64,000 nt of DNA from Mesostigma viride (GCA_009746045.1 RPFO01000312.1:720323-784322), one strand, 5' to 3'. Positions 45,449-55,082 are shown, numbered from the stretch's first letter. Notes: generated by a model from the letters alone, not told the origin. Program-made: numbers and translations.

Positions 45449-45957
45449 GAAAACTGATAAGCTGGCTTGGCAGCCATCACCACCTTGAAATACATCGCAT
45501 CAACGTTGCATCCGTGACACACGCAAGTGCGGCGCCCCGCTGGCGCGGCGCTCCATGTAAGAATGACCTCAGAATACTACTGTACTAGATCTAGGACCCT
45601 GATACTACTTTTTTCAACATTGTACTACATTTTTATGATGTCACACATGTTCTGTCATGCCAGAACCGTTCAGCAACCACCTGGCATATCTTGAGGGTCC
45701 CTGGATACTAGTTGAAGTAGATTGAACTCGTTTGAACTAGTTTGTACTACCTGTACTAACTTTGAACTAGTTCGAACTACATCTGAGGCCCATCCAAGGC
45801 TGTCAGACCCTCCAGAGAGGGCGTGGCCACCCCGTTTGGCTCCCGCATGTCGACTTGCACCACTGGGCAATGGTGTAGCGCCTCCAAGGTAGCGGCGCAC
45901 CTCCATCCCTCCGCTCCCCCAGGCAAAATCAGGGAATCCCGATCGTAAGATCAATCA
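45449..45957 (-). repeat. DIRS-2 segment A1
   Basis: 509 bp, matching 39813-40321 with a few substitutions. The outer end is AGATCAATCA. Decamer array at 45707-45786. Confidence 0.94.
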
Positions 45958-46029
45958 TACATGATTACCAAAAAAGGACAAATGATTACCGATTTTTACC
46001 GATGATTACACATGATTACATATAATTAC

Positions 46030-46365
46030 ATGCCCGTATTACATAGGAAGGTGTGACTATGTACTCCACCCTATGTACTCCAAGAGTACATAGGGTGGAG
46101 TGCATATGATCCGGGATTTCCGAATAGGGGACTGCCGACGCGGTGAGACACGCCCGTATTACATAGAAAGGAGTGACTATGTACTCCACCCTATGTACTC
46201 CAAGAGTACATAGGGTGGCACCCTATGTACTCCAAGAGTACATAGGGTGGAGTACATATGATCCGGGATTTCCGAATAGGGGACTGCCGACGCGGTGAGA
46301 CACGCCCGTATTACATAGGAAGGAGTGACTATGTACTCCACCCTATGTACTCCAAGAGTACATAG
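46030..46365. repeat. About 122-bp tandem unit with internal hairpin
   Basis: The unit contains CCCGTATTACATAGGAAGG, the palindrome CACCCTATGTACTCCAAGAGTACATAGGGTG (given here as two halves meeting at CTCCAAGAG) and GATCCGGGATTTCCGAATAG. Starts lie near 46032, 46154 and 46306; the middle copy has an extra 30-bp hairpin duplication. Another copy lies at 47542-47669, and a partial one starts at 54786. Confidence 0.85.
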
Positions 46366-47541
46366 AGTTAGGTGAAATAGTGCCGGAACCTTTTTGCCGA
46401 TGGGGCAAATCGGTCCGGAACACTATTTTGCCCGGATTCACCACTTCCGAGCACCCAAGTTAATTCGGCCGAATAAACTTGGGTGCTCGGAAGTGGTGAA
46501 TCCGGGCAAAACAGTGTTCCGGACCGATTTGCCCCATCGGCAAAAAGGTTCCGGCACTATTTCACCTAACTAAAACCTGGCCCCGTGGAGGGGGAGTCGA
46601 ATAGACCTGGAGACAACCGCCCGGGCTAGTGCACGCAAATGATATTGCGCCGGAACTGTCTCTGGCAGGTTTCGAACCCCTGACCTCCAAGGTGCACAGG
46701 TCTTAGTTAGGTGAAATAGTGCCGGAACCTTTGTGCCGTTGAGCACCCAAGTTAATTCGGCCGAATTAACTTGGGTGCTCGGAAGTGGTGAATCCGGGCA
46801 AAATAGTGTTCCGGACCGATTTGCCCCAACGGCAAAAAGGTTCCGGCACTATTTCACCTAACTAAGACCTGTGCACCTTGGAGGTCAGGGGTTCGAAACC
46901 TGCCAGAGACAGTTCCGGCGCAATATCATTTGCGTGCACTAGCCTAGGCGGTTGTCTCCAGGTCTATTCGACTCCCCCTCCACGGGGCCAGGTTTTAGTT
47001 AGGTTAAATAGTGCCGGAACCTTTTTGCCGTTGGGGCAAATCGGTCCGGAACACTATTTTGCCCGGATTCACCACTTCCGAGCACCCAAGTTTATTCGGC
47101 CGAATTAACTTGGGTGCTCGGAAGTGGTGAATCCGGGCAAAATAGTGTTCCGGACCGATTTGCCCCATCGGCAAAAAGGTTCCGGCACTATTTCACCTAA
47201 CTAAGACCTGTGCACCTTGGAGGTCAGGGGTTCGAAACCTGCCAGAGACAGTTCCGGCGCAATATCATTTGCGTGCACTAGCCTAGGCGGTTGTCTCCAG
47301 GTCTATTCGACTCCCCCTCCACGGGGCCAGGTTTTAGTTAGGTGAAATAGTGCCGGAACCTTTTTGCCGTTGGGGCAAATCGGTCCGGAACACTATTTTG
47401 CCCGGATTCACCACTTCCGAGCACCCAAGTTTATTCGGCCGAATTAACTTGGGTGCTCGGAAGTGGTGAATCCGGGCAAAATAGTGTTCCGGACCGATTT
47501 GCCCCAACGGCAAAAAGGTTCTGGCACTATTTAACCTAACT
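46366..47541. mobile_element. Composite foldback element I (TSD CATAG)
   Basis: It begins AGTTAGGTGAAATAGTGCCGG and ends with its reverse complement, flanked by CATAG at 46361-46365 and 47542-47546. Inside are four copies of a roughly 205-bp near-perfect palindrome (one shortened), centred on AATTCGGCCGAATT-type sequence. They are separated by a roughly 130-bp spacer that occurs in both orientations. The spacer contains GGGGTTCGAAACC, a box-B-like motif. No ORF with a domain. Confidence 0.85.
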
Positions 47542-48457
47542 CATAGGGTGGAGTACATATGATCCGGGATTTCCGAATAGGGGACTGCCGACGCGGTGAG
47601 ACACGCCCGTATTACATAGGAAGGAGTGACTATTATGTACTCCACCCTATGTACTCCAAGAGTACATAGAGTTAGGTGAAATAGTGCCGGAACCTTTTTG
47701 TCCGTTGGGGCAAATCGGTCCGGAACACTATTTTGCCCGGATTCACCACTTCCGAGCACCCAAGTTAATTCGGCCGAATAAACTTGGGTGCTCGGAAGTG
47801 GTGAATCCGGGCAAAATAGTGTTCCGGACCGATTTGCCCCAACGGCAAAAAGGTTCCGGCACTATTTCACCTAACTAAAACCTGGCCCCGTGGAGGGGGA
47901 GTCGAATAGACCTGGAGACAACCGCCTGGGCTAGTGCACGCAAATGATATTGCGTCGGAACTGTCTCTGGCAGGTTTCGAACCCCTGACCTCCAAGGTGC
48001 ACAGGTCTTAGTTAGGTGAAATAGTGCCGGAACCTTTTTGCCGTTGGGGCAAATCGGGCCGGAACACTATTTTGCCCGGATTCACCACTTCCGAGCACCC
48101 AAGTTTATTCGGCCGGCACTATTTCACCTAACTAAGACCTGTGCACCTTGGAGGTCAGGGGTTCGAAACCTGCCAGAGACAGTTCCGACGCAATATCATT
48201 TGCGTGCACTAGCCCAGGCGGTTGTCTCCAGGTCTATTCGACTCCCCCTCCACGGGGCCAGGTTTTAGTTAGGTGAAATAGTGCAGGAACCTTTTTGCCG
48301 TTGGGGCAAATCGGGCCGGAACACTATTTTGCCCGGATTCACCACTTCCGAGCACCCAAGTTTATTCGGCCGAATTAACTTGGGTGCTCGGAAGTGGTGA
48401 ATCCGGGCAAAATAGTGTTCCGGACCGATTTGCCCCATCGGCAAAAAGGTTCCGGCA

Positions 48458-48966
48458 TGATTGATCTTACGATCGGGATTCCCTGATTTTGCCTGGGGGA
48501 GCGGAGGGATGGAGGTGCGCCGCTACCTTGGAGGCGCTACACCGTTGCCCAGTGGTGCAAGTCGACATGCGGGAGCCAAACGGGGTGGGCACGCCCTCTC
48601 TGGAGGGTCTGACAGCCTTGGATGGGCCTCAGATGTAGTTCGAACTAGTTCAAAGTTAGTACAGGTAGTACAAACTAGTTCAAACTAGTTCAATCTACTT
48701 CAACTAGTATCCAGGGACCCTCAAGATATGCCAGGTGGTTGCTGAACGGTTCTGGCATGACAGAACATGTGTGACATCATAAAAATGTAGTACAATGTTG
48801 AAAAAAGTAGTATCAGGGTCCTAGATCTAGTACAGTAGTATTCTGAGGTCATTCTTACATGGAGCGCCGCGCCAGCGGGGCGCCGCACTTGCGTGTGTCA
48901 CGGATGCAACGTTGATGCGATGTATTTCAAGGTGGTGATGGCTGCCAAGCCAGCTTATCAGTTTTC
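48458..48966 (+). repeat. DIRS-3 segment A1
   Basis: 509 bp, repeated at 54082-54590. Decamer array at 48629-48708. Confidence 0.95.
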
Positions 48967-49207
48967 AACACAACTAGAGCAATACTTCACCGTTTTTGAC
49001 AAAGTTGGTGTCAAACTAATCGTGAGACAATAGCCGACAACATTTTGACGGTTTTCGCACCAAGTTTTGACGGGTTTGCGCAACGGGAGTAAAAGTCCGC
49101 AAGGTAGAACTGAGTGACAAATTTTCAGTCCGAAATTTTTCTCAGTCTCCAAGATTGCGGAATATTGAGCCTAGTTGTGAGAAATTTCTTCATCTTTGAA
49201 TTCTATA

Positions 49208-49918
49208 ATGGCTAGTGATCACGAAGACACCACCCTTGAGGCAGTAGACCGAGATTTCTTATTAAATGTGAAAAAATCGTATTTTCAGGGGGGCAAGGAG
49301 TTGTTAACGACTTTGAAGTTCTTGACTGAGTATCTCGGTCCAAACTGGGCCCAAAGGCTTACTACTATGTCTGAGGGTCGTTTGACATCCTTGGGACAGT
49401 TTCTCAAGACTGCAGGGCTCCAGATTAGTGAGGGGTCAAGTGATTCCGACATGGGTTCCATGTTGTGCAAGGCCATTACTCTAGAGATGAAGAAGCCCCC
49501 AGTGGCCACTGGGGGCAAGGGGAAGACTGGTCCAGCCAGGGGCGAAAGGACCCGAAAGGATCCTCCCAGCAACGGCACCGACGAGGAAGAGGAGGACGCG
49601 ACGAGCTCTGAGGATTTTTTGGACGCGCGCGAGCAGCTGGCCCCTGCTGCTGCTCGCGCCAAGGGAAAGAAGTCTCAGGGCAGGAACCGAAAGCTGGCAG
49701 AGAATGCTGCCCTTCTGGCGGGCGTCCGCGAGCTCATCGGAGCGGAGTTGCAAGCCCTGGCGCGGGGGAAGAGGAGGGACGCGAGGAAAGGGAAGAGCCA
49801 GCGCGAGGACAAGGGGGGCAAGGGCCATCCGAAGAGCAAGCGCCAGGAGAAGAGACGCGCGCGGCGCGGGAGCAGCCCAGGCTCGACAGACACCAGCAGT
49901 GGGAGCGACGAGAGTCGC

Positions 49919-49966
<48 letters not shown>

Positions 49967-50707
49967 TCCGACAGCGAGAGCAGAGGCCGTGGCAGGGGCA
50001 GGGGTGGCGCTCGGTCGCGCCGCGACAAGTCCCGGGAGCGACGTGGGCATGGCAGGGGCCGTTCTGCGGAGCCCAAGGGGCGTCGGGATCGCTCCCGCGA
50101 GCGTCGCAAGGAGCGGCAGCGGTCCAGCAGCCGGAGCACGAGTCGGGACTCCTCCCAGCGGAGCTCGCGTCGATCGCGGGAGCGTGTGAGGGAGAGAGAC
50201 CTGCGCCGAACCACCAAGGGGGTGCGTCTCCCCCGGCGAGCTTTCAAAGTGGCCTGGCGCCTGTTGGTCAAGGACCGCGACGACAGGGTGCTGCCGCTGC
50301 AGGTGCTGGATGCGCGCCAGGTCGCGCACGGGAGCCTGCAGGCCCGCTTGGCCCTTCGCAAGGAGCAGGAGGGCGTTGGGGCTGCACCGGGAGCCCCCCG
50401 CGGGTGGAAGAACAGCACGCACCATCTGGTGTGCAACAACCTGACCTACATTCTGGATGTGGCCATCCAAGAGCTGGGGGAGGATGTGGTGACGGAGCTG
50501 GCCTGCTTCGAGTACCTGGCGCGTGTGGTCGAGGCGTTCCTCATGGTGGAGAAGACCAGCGGCTGGAACAACGGGGCGATGCACCTGCTGCCACTGGTGG
50601 AGGGCAGTACTATTGGAAGCGCAGCAGCCCGGGCAGCGCGGAAGGCGGCTCGCCAGGAGGCGGAGCTGGCATCGGCGGCGGCGGCGGCGGCCAAAAAGGA
50701 CAAGTGA
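49208..50707 (+). CDS. DIRS-3 gag (499 aa)
   Basis: An ATG at 49208 begins MASDHEDTTLEA; it is preferred over the upstream in-frame TTG. Domain layout as in DIRS-2: helical N-terminus, acidic linker, basic stretch, poly-Ser, RS-like region, helical C-terminus ending AAAAAKKDK at 50707. The RS-like region suggests RNA binding or interaction with splicing factors (inference). Poly-Ser is five codons shorter than in DIRS-2, the main difference between the two. Confidence 0.85.
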
Positions 50708-53700
50708 GGGGCAGGGGTGTGCTCCCGCTGCCAGTGAAGATGGTCCCCCGCTCGACCGCAGCCGCCTGCGATCCAACCGCAGGCTGCAGCGCGCTCTGCG
50801 TGCCAGAGCAAGGCTGCGGTGTCAAGAGCGGGCCACAAGGGGCCTGAACTGGCTGTGGGGCAGGACCCGGGAACGGTCCGGTGGACCGGCGGTGCAGCAG
50901 CAGGCTATTACTGCGAGCCCCTGCACCGTCGCCCAAAGGGCCGCCCTACAAGGGATGGAGGATGCTGCCCGCGTCTACAACCGCCGGCTTACCGCCGTAG
51001 CGGAGGCGACAGACACGGGGGACGCAGAGCCCGCGCCATACGGGCCGGGCGGTCAATACGAAATTATTGACCCGGAGAGGCTGGCACTGCCAAAAGGAGG
51101 AGCTGCAGGTAGTGTCAAGCTGCTGGACTGCCTGCCGGAGGCATGGCAGAGGACGTATGAGGACATAAACAACATTCTACAAAGATGCGACGCGGAGGCG
51201 GGGGCGTGGATGCGGCGGGGCCGGGTGTCTCATGGTTGTGCAAGCGATGCGGCGTACGCACGACTGAGCATCAGGCTGGCGGAGACGCGGATGATCGAGT
51301 ACAGTGAGGAGGCGCCCCCTGTGGTGAACGGCTGTTTTGCCGTCCCCAAGAAAGACCCCGGGGTTGTGGAGCCCAGCGAACGACGGCAGCGGTTTATAGG
51401 GAATATGGTGCCGTGCAACCGGCGCTTCCTCAAGCCGCCTACCTGTTACCTGCCTAACTTGGGCGAGGTCGCTGAGCTGAGTGTGGGGGCGCCATGCTAT
51501 TCGGGCAAGACAGACCTTGACACCTACTATTACCGGTTCGAGGTACCTGAGAGCTGGCGCCCCTATTTCTCGCTGCCCCCCGTGTGGTCCGATGAGGTCG
51601 GCCAGCTGGGACGACGGCGAAAGTTGTACCCCAGGTTCCGGGTCCTTGTCATGGGCTGGAGCCACTCGGTGGTCCTTGCACAGGTTGCCCACCTGCACTG
51701 TCTCTACGGGGCGGGGGTGCTCGATGCCAAGAGAGGGCTGTCATATCCCATGCACTTGATGGGGGTGCGCACAGTGCGCGGGGATGGCATGGACCGGCTG
51801 GAGTTGGTGGAGAGCGCAGCCAGTGCAGCGTGGCGGCTGCTGCCGGAGGATCCCCCACATCCCGCTCAGCTGGTCATGATCGATGATCTGGGGGTCACCC
51901 ATGGGCGGAGCGCGGAGGAGACCAACGCCGTGCTCACCAAGGCGTGCGAGGAGAGCTACGGTCCCAAGGGGTTGGTGGTCAACGAGAAGAAGGTGGAGAG
52001 AGCTGAGGAGGGGCGCCCGGTGGAAATCTTGGGGATTGAGTTCTGCCAGGACGGGTCCATGCGGCCGAGCGCGGCCCGGATGGCGGCCTTGGTGCGCGAC
52101 ACGCAGGCAATGCTGGGGCGTGGACGGGCCACTTACCACCAACTGGCCTCGTTGCTGGGACGGTGGGTGTGGGTCCACTTGCTGCGTCGGGGTCTACTGT
52201 CCATCTGGTTTCACGCCTACCGCTTGCTGCAGCAAGTCCTGGTGCACAAGCGGGGCTGGAGCTATCGGCTGTGGGGTAGTGTAAGGGAAGAGCTCCAGGC
52301 TGCAATGGACTTGGCCCCGCTGGTGCATGCGCAGCGCGACCAGCCCCTGAGCTGCACCGTGGTGGCCACTGATGCGTCAACCCACGGTTCTGGGGTGGTG
52401 TACAGCCGGTGGGAGGCGCCTGCGGTGCGTGGCCTGTCCAACTGTCGGGAGCGGAAGGGCTGGAAGACGCTCTGTGTGGACTCTGAGACGGCCAGCGTGG
52501 AGCGCACAGGGGAGATTGAGCACCGAGCCATGGCAGCGGCGCAGTGGCGCACCGCTCTTGCCCACCGGTGGCTCGATCCCTCGGCCCACATCAACGAGAA
52601 GGAGATTCGTGCGGCTGTGCAAGGGATCGAGTGGGGCCTGCGCTCACAGGTTCACTGGCAGCAACGTCACGTGCGGCTGGTGGACAATTCGGCAGTTGTC
52701 GGTGCGCTCGTCAAAGGGCGTTCGTCGTCCTACCGGCTGAACGCCTGGTGCCGCCGGGCGATCGCGCTAGGGCTGGCCAGCAACACCCGCTACCACTGGG
52801 TGTATGTGAGGTCGGAGCGCAACCCGGCCGACGCGCCCAGTCGTGGTCGATGGGTGCGCAACCTCACTGCGGATGGCGACGTGGAGAGCAATCCGGGGCC
52901 ACATGGGCGGCAGGAATTGCTGGAGGCCACTGTGCAGCCCAGCACGCTAGCTGCATATCACCGAGCGCTGAGGGCGTACGTGGAGTATGGTCAACCCCTC
53001 GCTCCCGTGGCCAAGACGGAGGCGGAAGGCGTCTTTTGTGAGTGGCTGGTCAGCGTGTATGAGGAAGGGGGAAGCCGGACCATGGTTGTGCGCGCATTAT
53101 GCGGGCTGCAGCTGTACTTCCCCAACGAGATTAAGGGGTGGTACGAGGCGCGTCGCTTGCTGGCCGGCTGGGCGCGACGAGTTCCCGTGCAGAGCCCTCA
53201 CCCCGTCCCGTGGCAGCTACTGTACCTCGTGGCAAACATTCTTCGTGCACAAGGCTCGATATTAGCTGCCTGCTGCTGCATCATTGTTTTTCAGCAATAC
53301 TTGCGCATCGGAGAAGCGTTCAAGCTTCGCGTGGGGGACGTGGCTCTGCGCGGGGACTTCCGCCTGGGGCCCAGTAACCAGGGTGCGCTGCTGCTACGCG
53401 ACCCCAAGACAGCCAAGGGCCAGGCCCAGGCAGTGGTGGTTGTTGAGCCCCTTTCACTCACGTTGCTTGGCGCCCTGTGTGCTGGGCGGGCGCACGAGGA
53501 GCTGCTCTTTGGCGCACTCAGCTACAGCCGTTTCTTGCGGCGGTGGCACGCCGCCTGGGACCTCCTTGGCTTGCGGGGGATGTTTTCACCCTACAGCATG
53601 CGCCACGGGGGGGCCACCCATGACTACCTGCGCGGGGTACCAATCGCGGACATCCAAAAGCGTGGCCGGTGGCGCCAGTTTTCGTCCGTGGACCATTACG

Positions 53701-53801
53701 TGGGGCTCCACCGCGCCCTGCAGGTGCGGGTGCCCCAGGTGGTGTGGGACCTCGCGGGCAGACTGCCCCCCCGTGACTGGCGTCGTCACTTTGGGCCATA
53801 G
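50523..53801 (+). CDS. DIRS-3 pol: RT, RNase H, 2A peptide, tyrosine recombinase
   Basis: An uninterrupted frame to the stop at 53799-53801. It opens inside gag without an ATG. Protein conserved with DIRS-1 begins at about LDRSRLRSNRRLQ (50750), so the true start is downstream of the gag stop or reached by frameshifting. RT has KTDLDTYYYRF, LVMGWSHSVV and active site MIDDL (about residue 452). RNase H has ATDAS (about 614), INEKEIRAAV, VRLVDNSAV and SERNPADAPSRG. The 2A motif is at residues 780-793. The recombinase has Arg in YLRIGEAFKL (about 928), YSMRHGGAT, W in GRWRQF and Tyr 1059 in VDHYV. The canonical His of HxxR is Tyr (YSMR). All catalytic residues otherwise present. Confidence 0.93.
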   Translation: MWSRRSSWWRRPAAGTTGRCTCCHWWRAVLLEAQQPGQRGRRLARRRSWHRRRRRRPKRTSEGQGCAPAASEDGPPLDRSRLRSNRRLQRALRARARLRCQERATRGLNWLWGRTRERSGGPAVQQQAITASPCTVAQRAALQGMEDAARVYNRRLTAVAEATDTGDAEPAPYGPGGQYEIIDPERLALPKGGAAGSVKLLDCLPEAWQRTYEDINNILQRCDAEAGAWMRRGRVSHGCASDAAYARLSIRLAETRMIEYSEEAPPVVNGCFAVPKKDPGVVEPSERRQRFIGNMVPCNRRFLKPPTCYLPNLGEVAELSVGAPCYSGKTDLDTYYYRFEVPESWRPYFSLPPVWSDEVGQLGRRRKLYPRFRVLVMGWSHSVVLAQVAHLHCLYGAGVLDAKRGLSYPMHLMGVRTVRGDGMDRLELVESAASAAWRLLPEDPPHPAQLVMIDDLGVTHGRSAEETNAVLTKACEESYGPKGLVVNEKKVERAEEGRPVEILGIEFCQDGSMRPSAARMAALVRDTQAMLGRGRATYHQLASLLGRWVWVHLLRRGLLSIWFHAYRLLQQVLVHKRGWSYRLWGSVREELQAAMDLAPLVHAQRDQPLSCTVVATDASTHGSGVVYSRWEAPAVRGLSNCRERKGWKTLCVDSETASVERTGEIEHRAMAAAQWRTALAHRWLDPSAHINEKEIRAAVQGIEWGLRSQVHWQQRHVRLVDNSAVVGALVKGRSSSYRLNAWCRRAIALGLASNTRYHWVYVRSERNPADAPSRGRWVRNLTADGDVESNPGPHGRQELLEATVQPSTLAAYHRALRAYVEYGQPLAPVAKTEAEGVFCEWLVSVYEEGGSRTMVVRALCGLQLYFPNEIKGWYEARRLLAGWARRVPVQSPHPVPWQLLYLVANILRAQGSILAACCCIIVFQQYLRIGEAFKLRVGDVALRGDFRLGPSNQGALLLRDPKTAKGQAQAVVVVEPLSLTLLGALCAGRAHEELLFGALSYSRFLRRWHAAWDLLGLRGMFSPYSMRHGGATHDYLRGVPIADIQKRGRWRQFSSVDHYVGLHRALQVRVPQVVWDLAGRLPPRDWRRHFGP
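52860..52901 (+). other. 2A ribosome-skipping motif (DIRS-3)
   Basis: NLTADGDVESNPGP. Predicted separation is after the Gly codon at 52896-52898, releasing a recombinase that begins with Pro (52899). Confidence 0.9.
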
Positions 53802-53822
53802 ATTTCGGCCATACTTCGGTGA

Positions 53823-53848
53823 GGCGCACTCTAGCGGACACGCTAGGG
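53823..53848 (+). other. Conserved hairpin downstream of DIRS-3 pol
   Basis: GGCGCACT followed by CTAGCG-GACA-CGCTAG, 21 bases after the pol stop. Confidence 0.72.
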
Positions 53849-53935
53849 CTTCACCAGCTGGAGGGTAAGGATGTGCCCTCCCATGGCTCCTGACGCGGTT
53901 TCCAGATGTACGGCCTGCGGCCAGGTTGGAGATGC

Positions 53936-54770
53936 GGGTCAAGTGGAAGCGGCGGCCAGGGACTGCCAAAAAATATTTTATGTCTCTCTGTCTACTAAGT
54001 CCGGTCGGCTTCAACATATAGTGTAATAAACAAGTTCTGGTGCCCTTCAACCAGAAGTGGACCTAGGCAATGCACAGTGGATGATTGATCTTACGATCGG
54101 GATTCCCTGATTTTGCCTGGGGGAGCGGAGGGATGGAGGTGCGCCGCTACCTTGGAGGCGCTACACCGTTGCCCAGTGGTGCAAGTCGACATGCGGGAGC
54201 CAAACGGGGTGGCCACGCCCTCTCTGGAGGGTCTGACAGCCTTGGATGGGCCTCAGATGTAGTTCGAACTAGTTCAAAGTTAGTACAGGTAGTACAAACT
54301 AGTTCAAACTAGTTCAATCTACTTCAACTAGTATCCAGGGACCCTCAAGATATGCCAGGTGGTTGCTGAACGGTTCTGGCATGACAGAACATGTGTGACA
54401 TCATAAAAATGTAGTACAATGTTGAAAAAAGTAGTATCAGGGTCCTAGATCTAGTACAGTAGTATTCTGAGGTCATTCTTACATGGAGCGCCGCGCCAGC
54501 GGGGCGCCGCACTTGCGTGTGTCACGGATGCAACGTTGATGCGATGTATTTCAAGGTGGTGATGGCTGCCAAGCCAGCTTATCAGTTTTCCCCACCCACC
54601 CACCCTTTTCTGTTTTGTCTTGGGGGGTCAAGTGGAAGCGGCGGCCAGGGACTGCCAAAAAATATTTTATGTCTCTCTGTCTACTAAGTCCGGTCGGCTT
54701 CAACATATAGTGTAATAAACAAGTTCTGGTGCCCTTCAACCAGACGTGGACCTAGGCAATGCACAGTGGA
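53936..54770 (+). repeat. DIRS-3 B1, A2, G4 linker, B2 block
   Basis: B1 53936-54081 and B2 54625-54770 are 146 bp with a single visible difference (AGAAGTGG/AGACGTGG). B carries TGTAATAAACAAG; TGTAA is the usual polyadenylation signal of chlorophyte algae. Confidence 0.94.
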
Positions 54771-54785
54771 CTATTTCACCTAACT

Positions 54786-55082
54786 CATAGGGTGGAGTAC
54801 ATATGATCCGGGATTTCCGAATAGGGGACTTCCGAACTCGAGTAAGTCGAGTCCCCCAGAGTACTAACTAGGCTGACTATGTACTCGAGTCACGACGCAG
54901 TGAGATACGCCAAGCCGCCCGAAGCAGATCTCTGCATGCGCCACATGTAACGAGGGTTCTGCTTGCGAATTCGAATTGCGATGAGCCGTTGCAGACGCGC
55001 CGCGTAGATGTTTGAATTTCATCAACGAGCCTTGAACGAGCTGGTGAAGTTTGCCTGCCCTTGCATCACCTTGCGCTGGCTA
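54786..55082. other. Gap between DIRS-3 and DIRS-4
   Basis: It begins with a partial 122-bp tandem unit, then a CGAGTAAGTCGAG inverted repeat, then unassigned sequence. No gene. Confidence 0.6.

Larger units (their letters stand above)
39633..45957 (-). mobile_element. DIRS-2: PAT-like retrotransposon, copy with pol frameshifts
   Basis: 6325 bp, minus strand. A1 45957-45449, gag, pol, B1 40467-40322, A2 40321-39813, linker 39779-39812 with G4 motif at 39798-39813, B2 39778-39633. No target duplication is visible at the immediate boundary. Nearly identical to DIRS-3 and DIRS-4. It shares three one-base homopolymer deletions in pol with DIRS-4 that DIRS-3 lacks. Confidence 0.94.
48458..54770 (+). 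mobile_element. DIRS-3: PAT-like retrotransposon, most intact copy
   Basis: 6313 bp on the plus strand: A1 48458-48966, gag, pol, B1 53936-54081, A2 54082-54590, G4 linker (C-rich on this strand, 54590-54605), B2 54625-54770. The outer ends TGATTGATC and CACAGTGGA are exactly the sequences that meet at the internal B1/A2 junction, as predicted if a circular intermediate is opened at that point. It lies within a foldback palindrome with no target duplication. gag and pol are both open, so this is the likeliest source copy. Confidence 0.95.
47670..54785. mobile_element. Composite foldback element II (TSD CATAG), interrupted by DIRS-3
   Basis: Same architecture as composite I. CATAG flanks are at 47665-47669 and 54786-54790. 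The element is split at 48457/54771 by DIRS-3; joining the two sides restores the terminal repeat CCGGCACTATTTCACCTAACT. Because both composites sit at the same position of a tandem unit, they may be a tandem duplication of one insertion. Confidence 0.85.

Noticed and set aside
46640-46710. tRNA gene suggested by GGTTCGAAACC in the foldback spacer
   Set aside because: The T-stem has mismatches and no D-arm or acceptor stem is present. Reported only as a box-B-like motif within a repeat.
50699-50706. Slippery site (AAAAAG) for -1 frameshifting at the end of DIRS gag
   Set aside because: The heptamer is C-AAA-AAG rather than a true X-XXY-YYZ, and DIRS-1 has no equivalent at its gag end.
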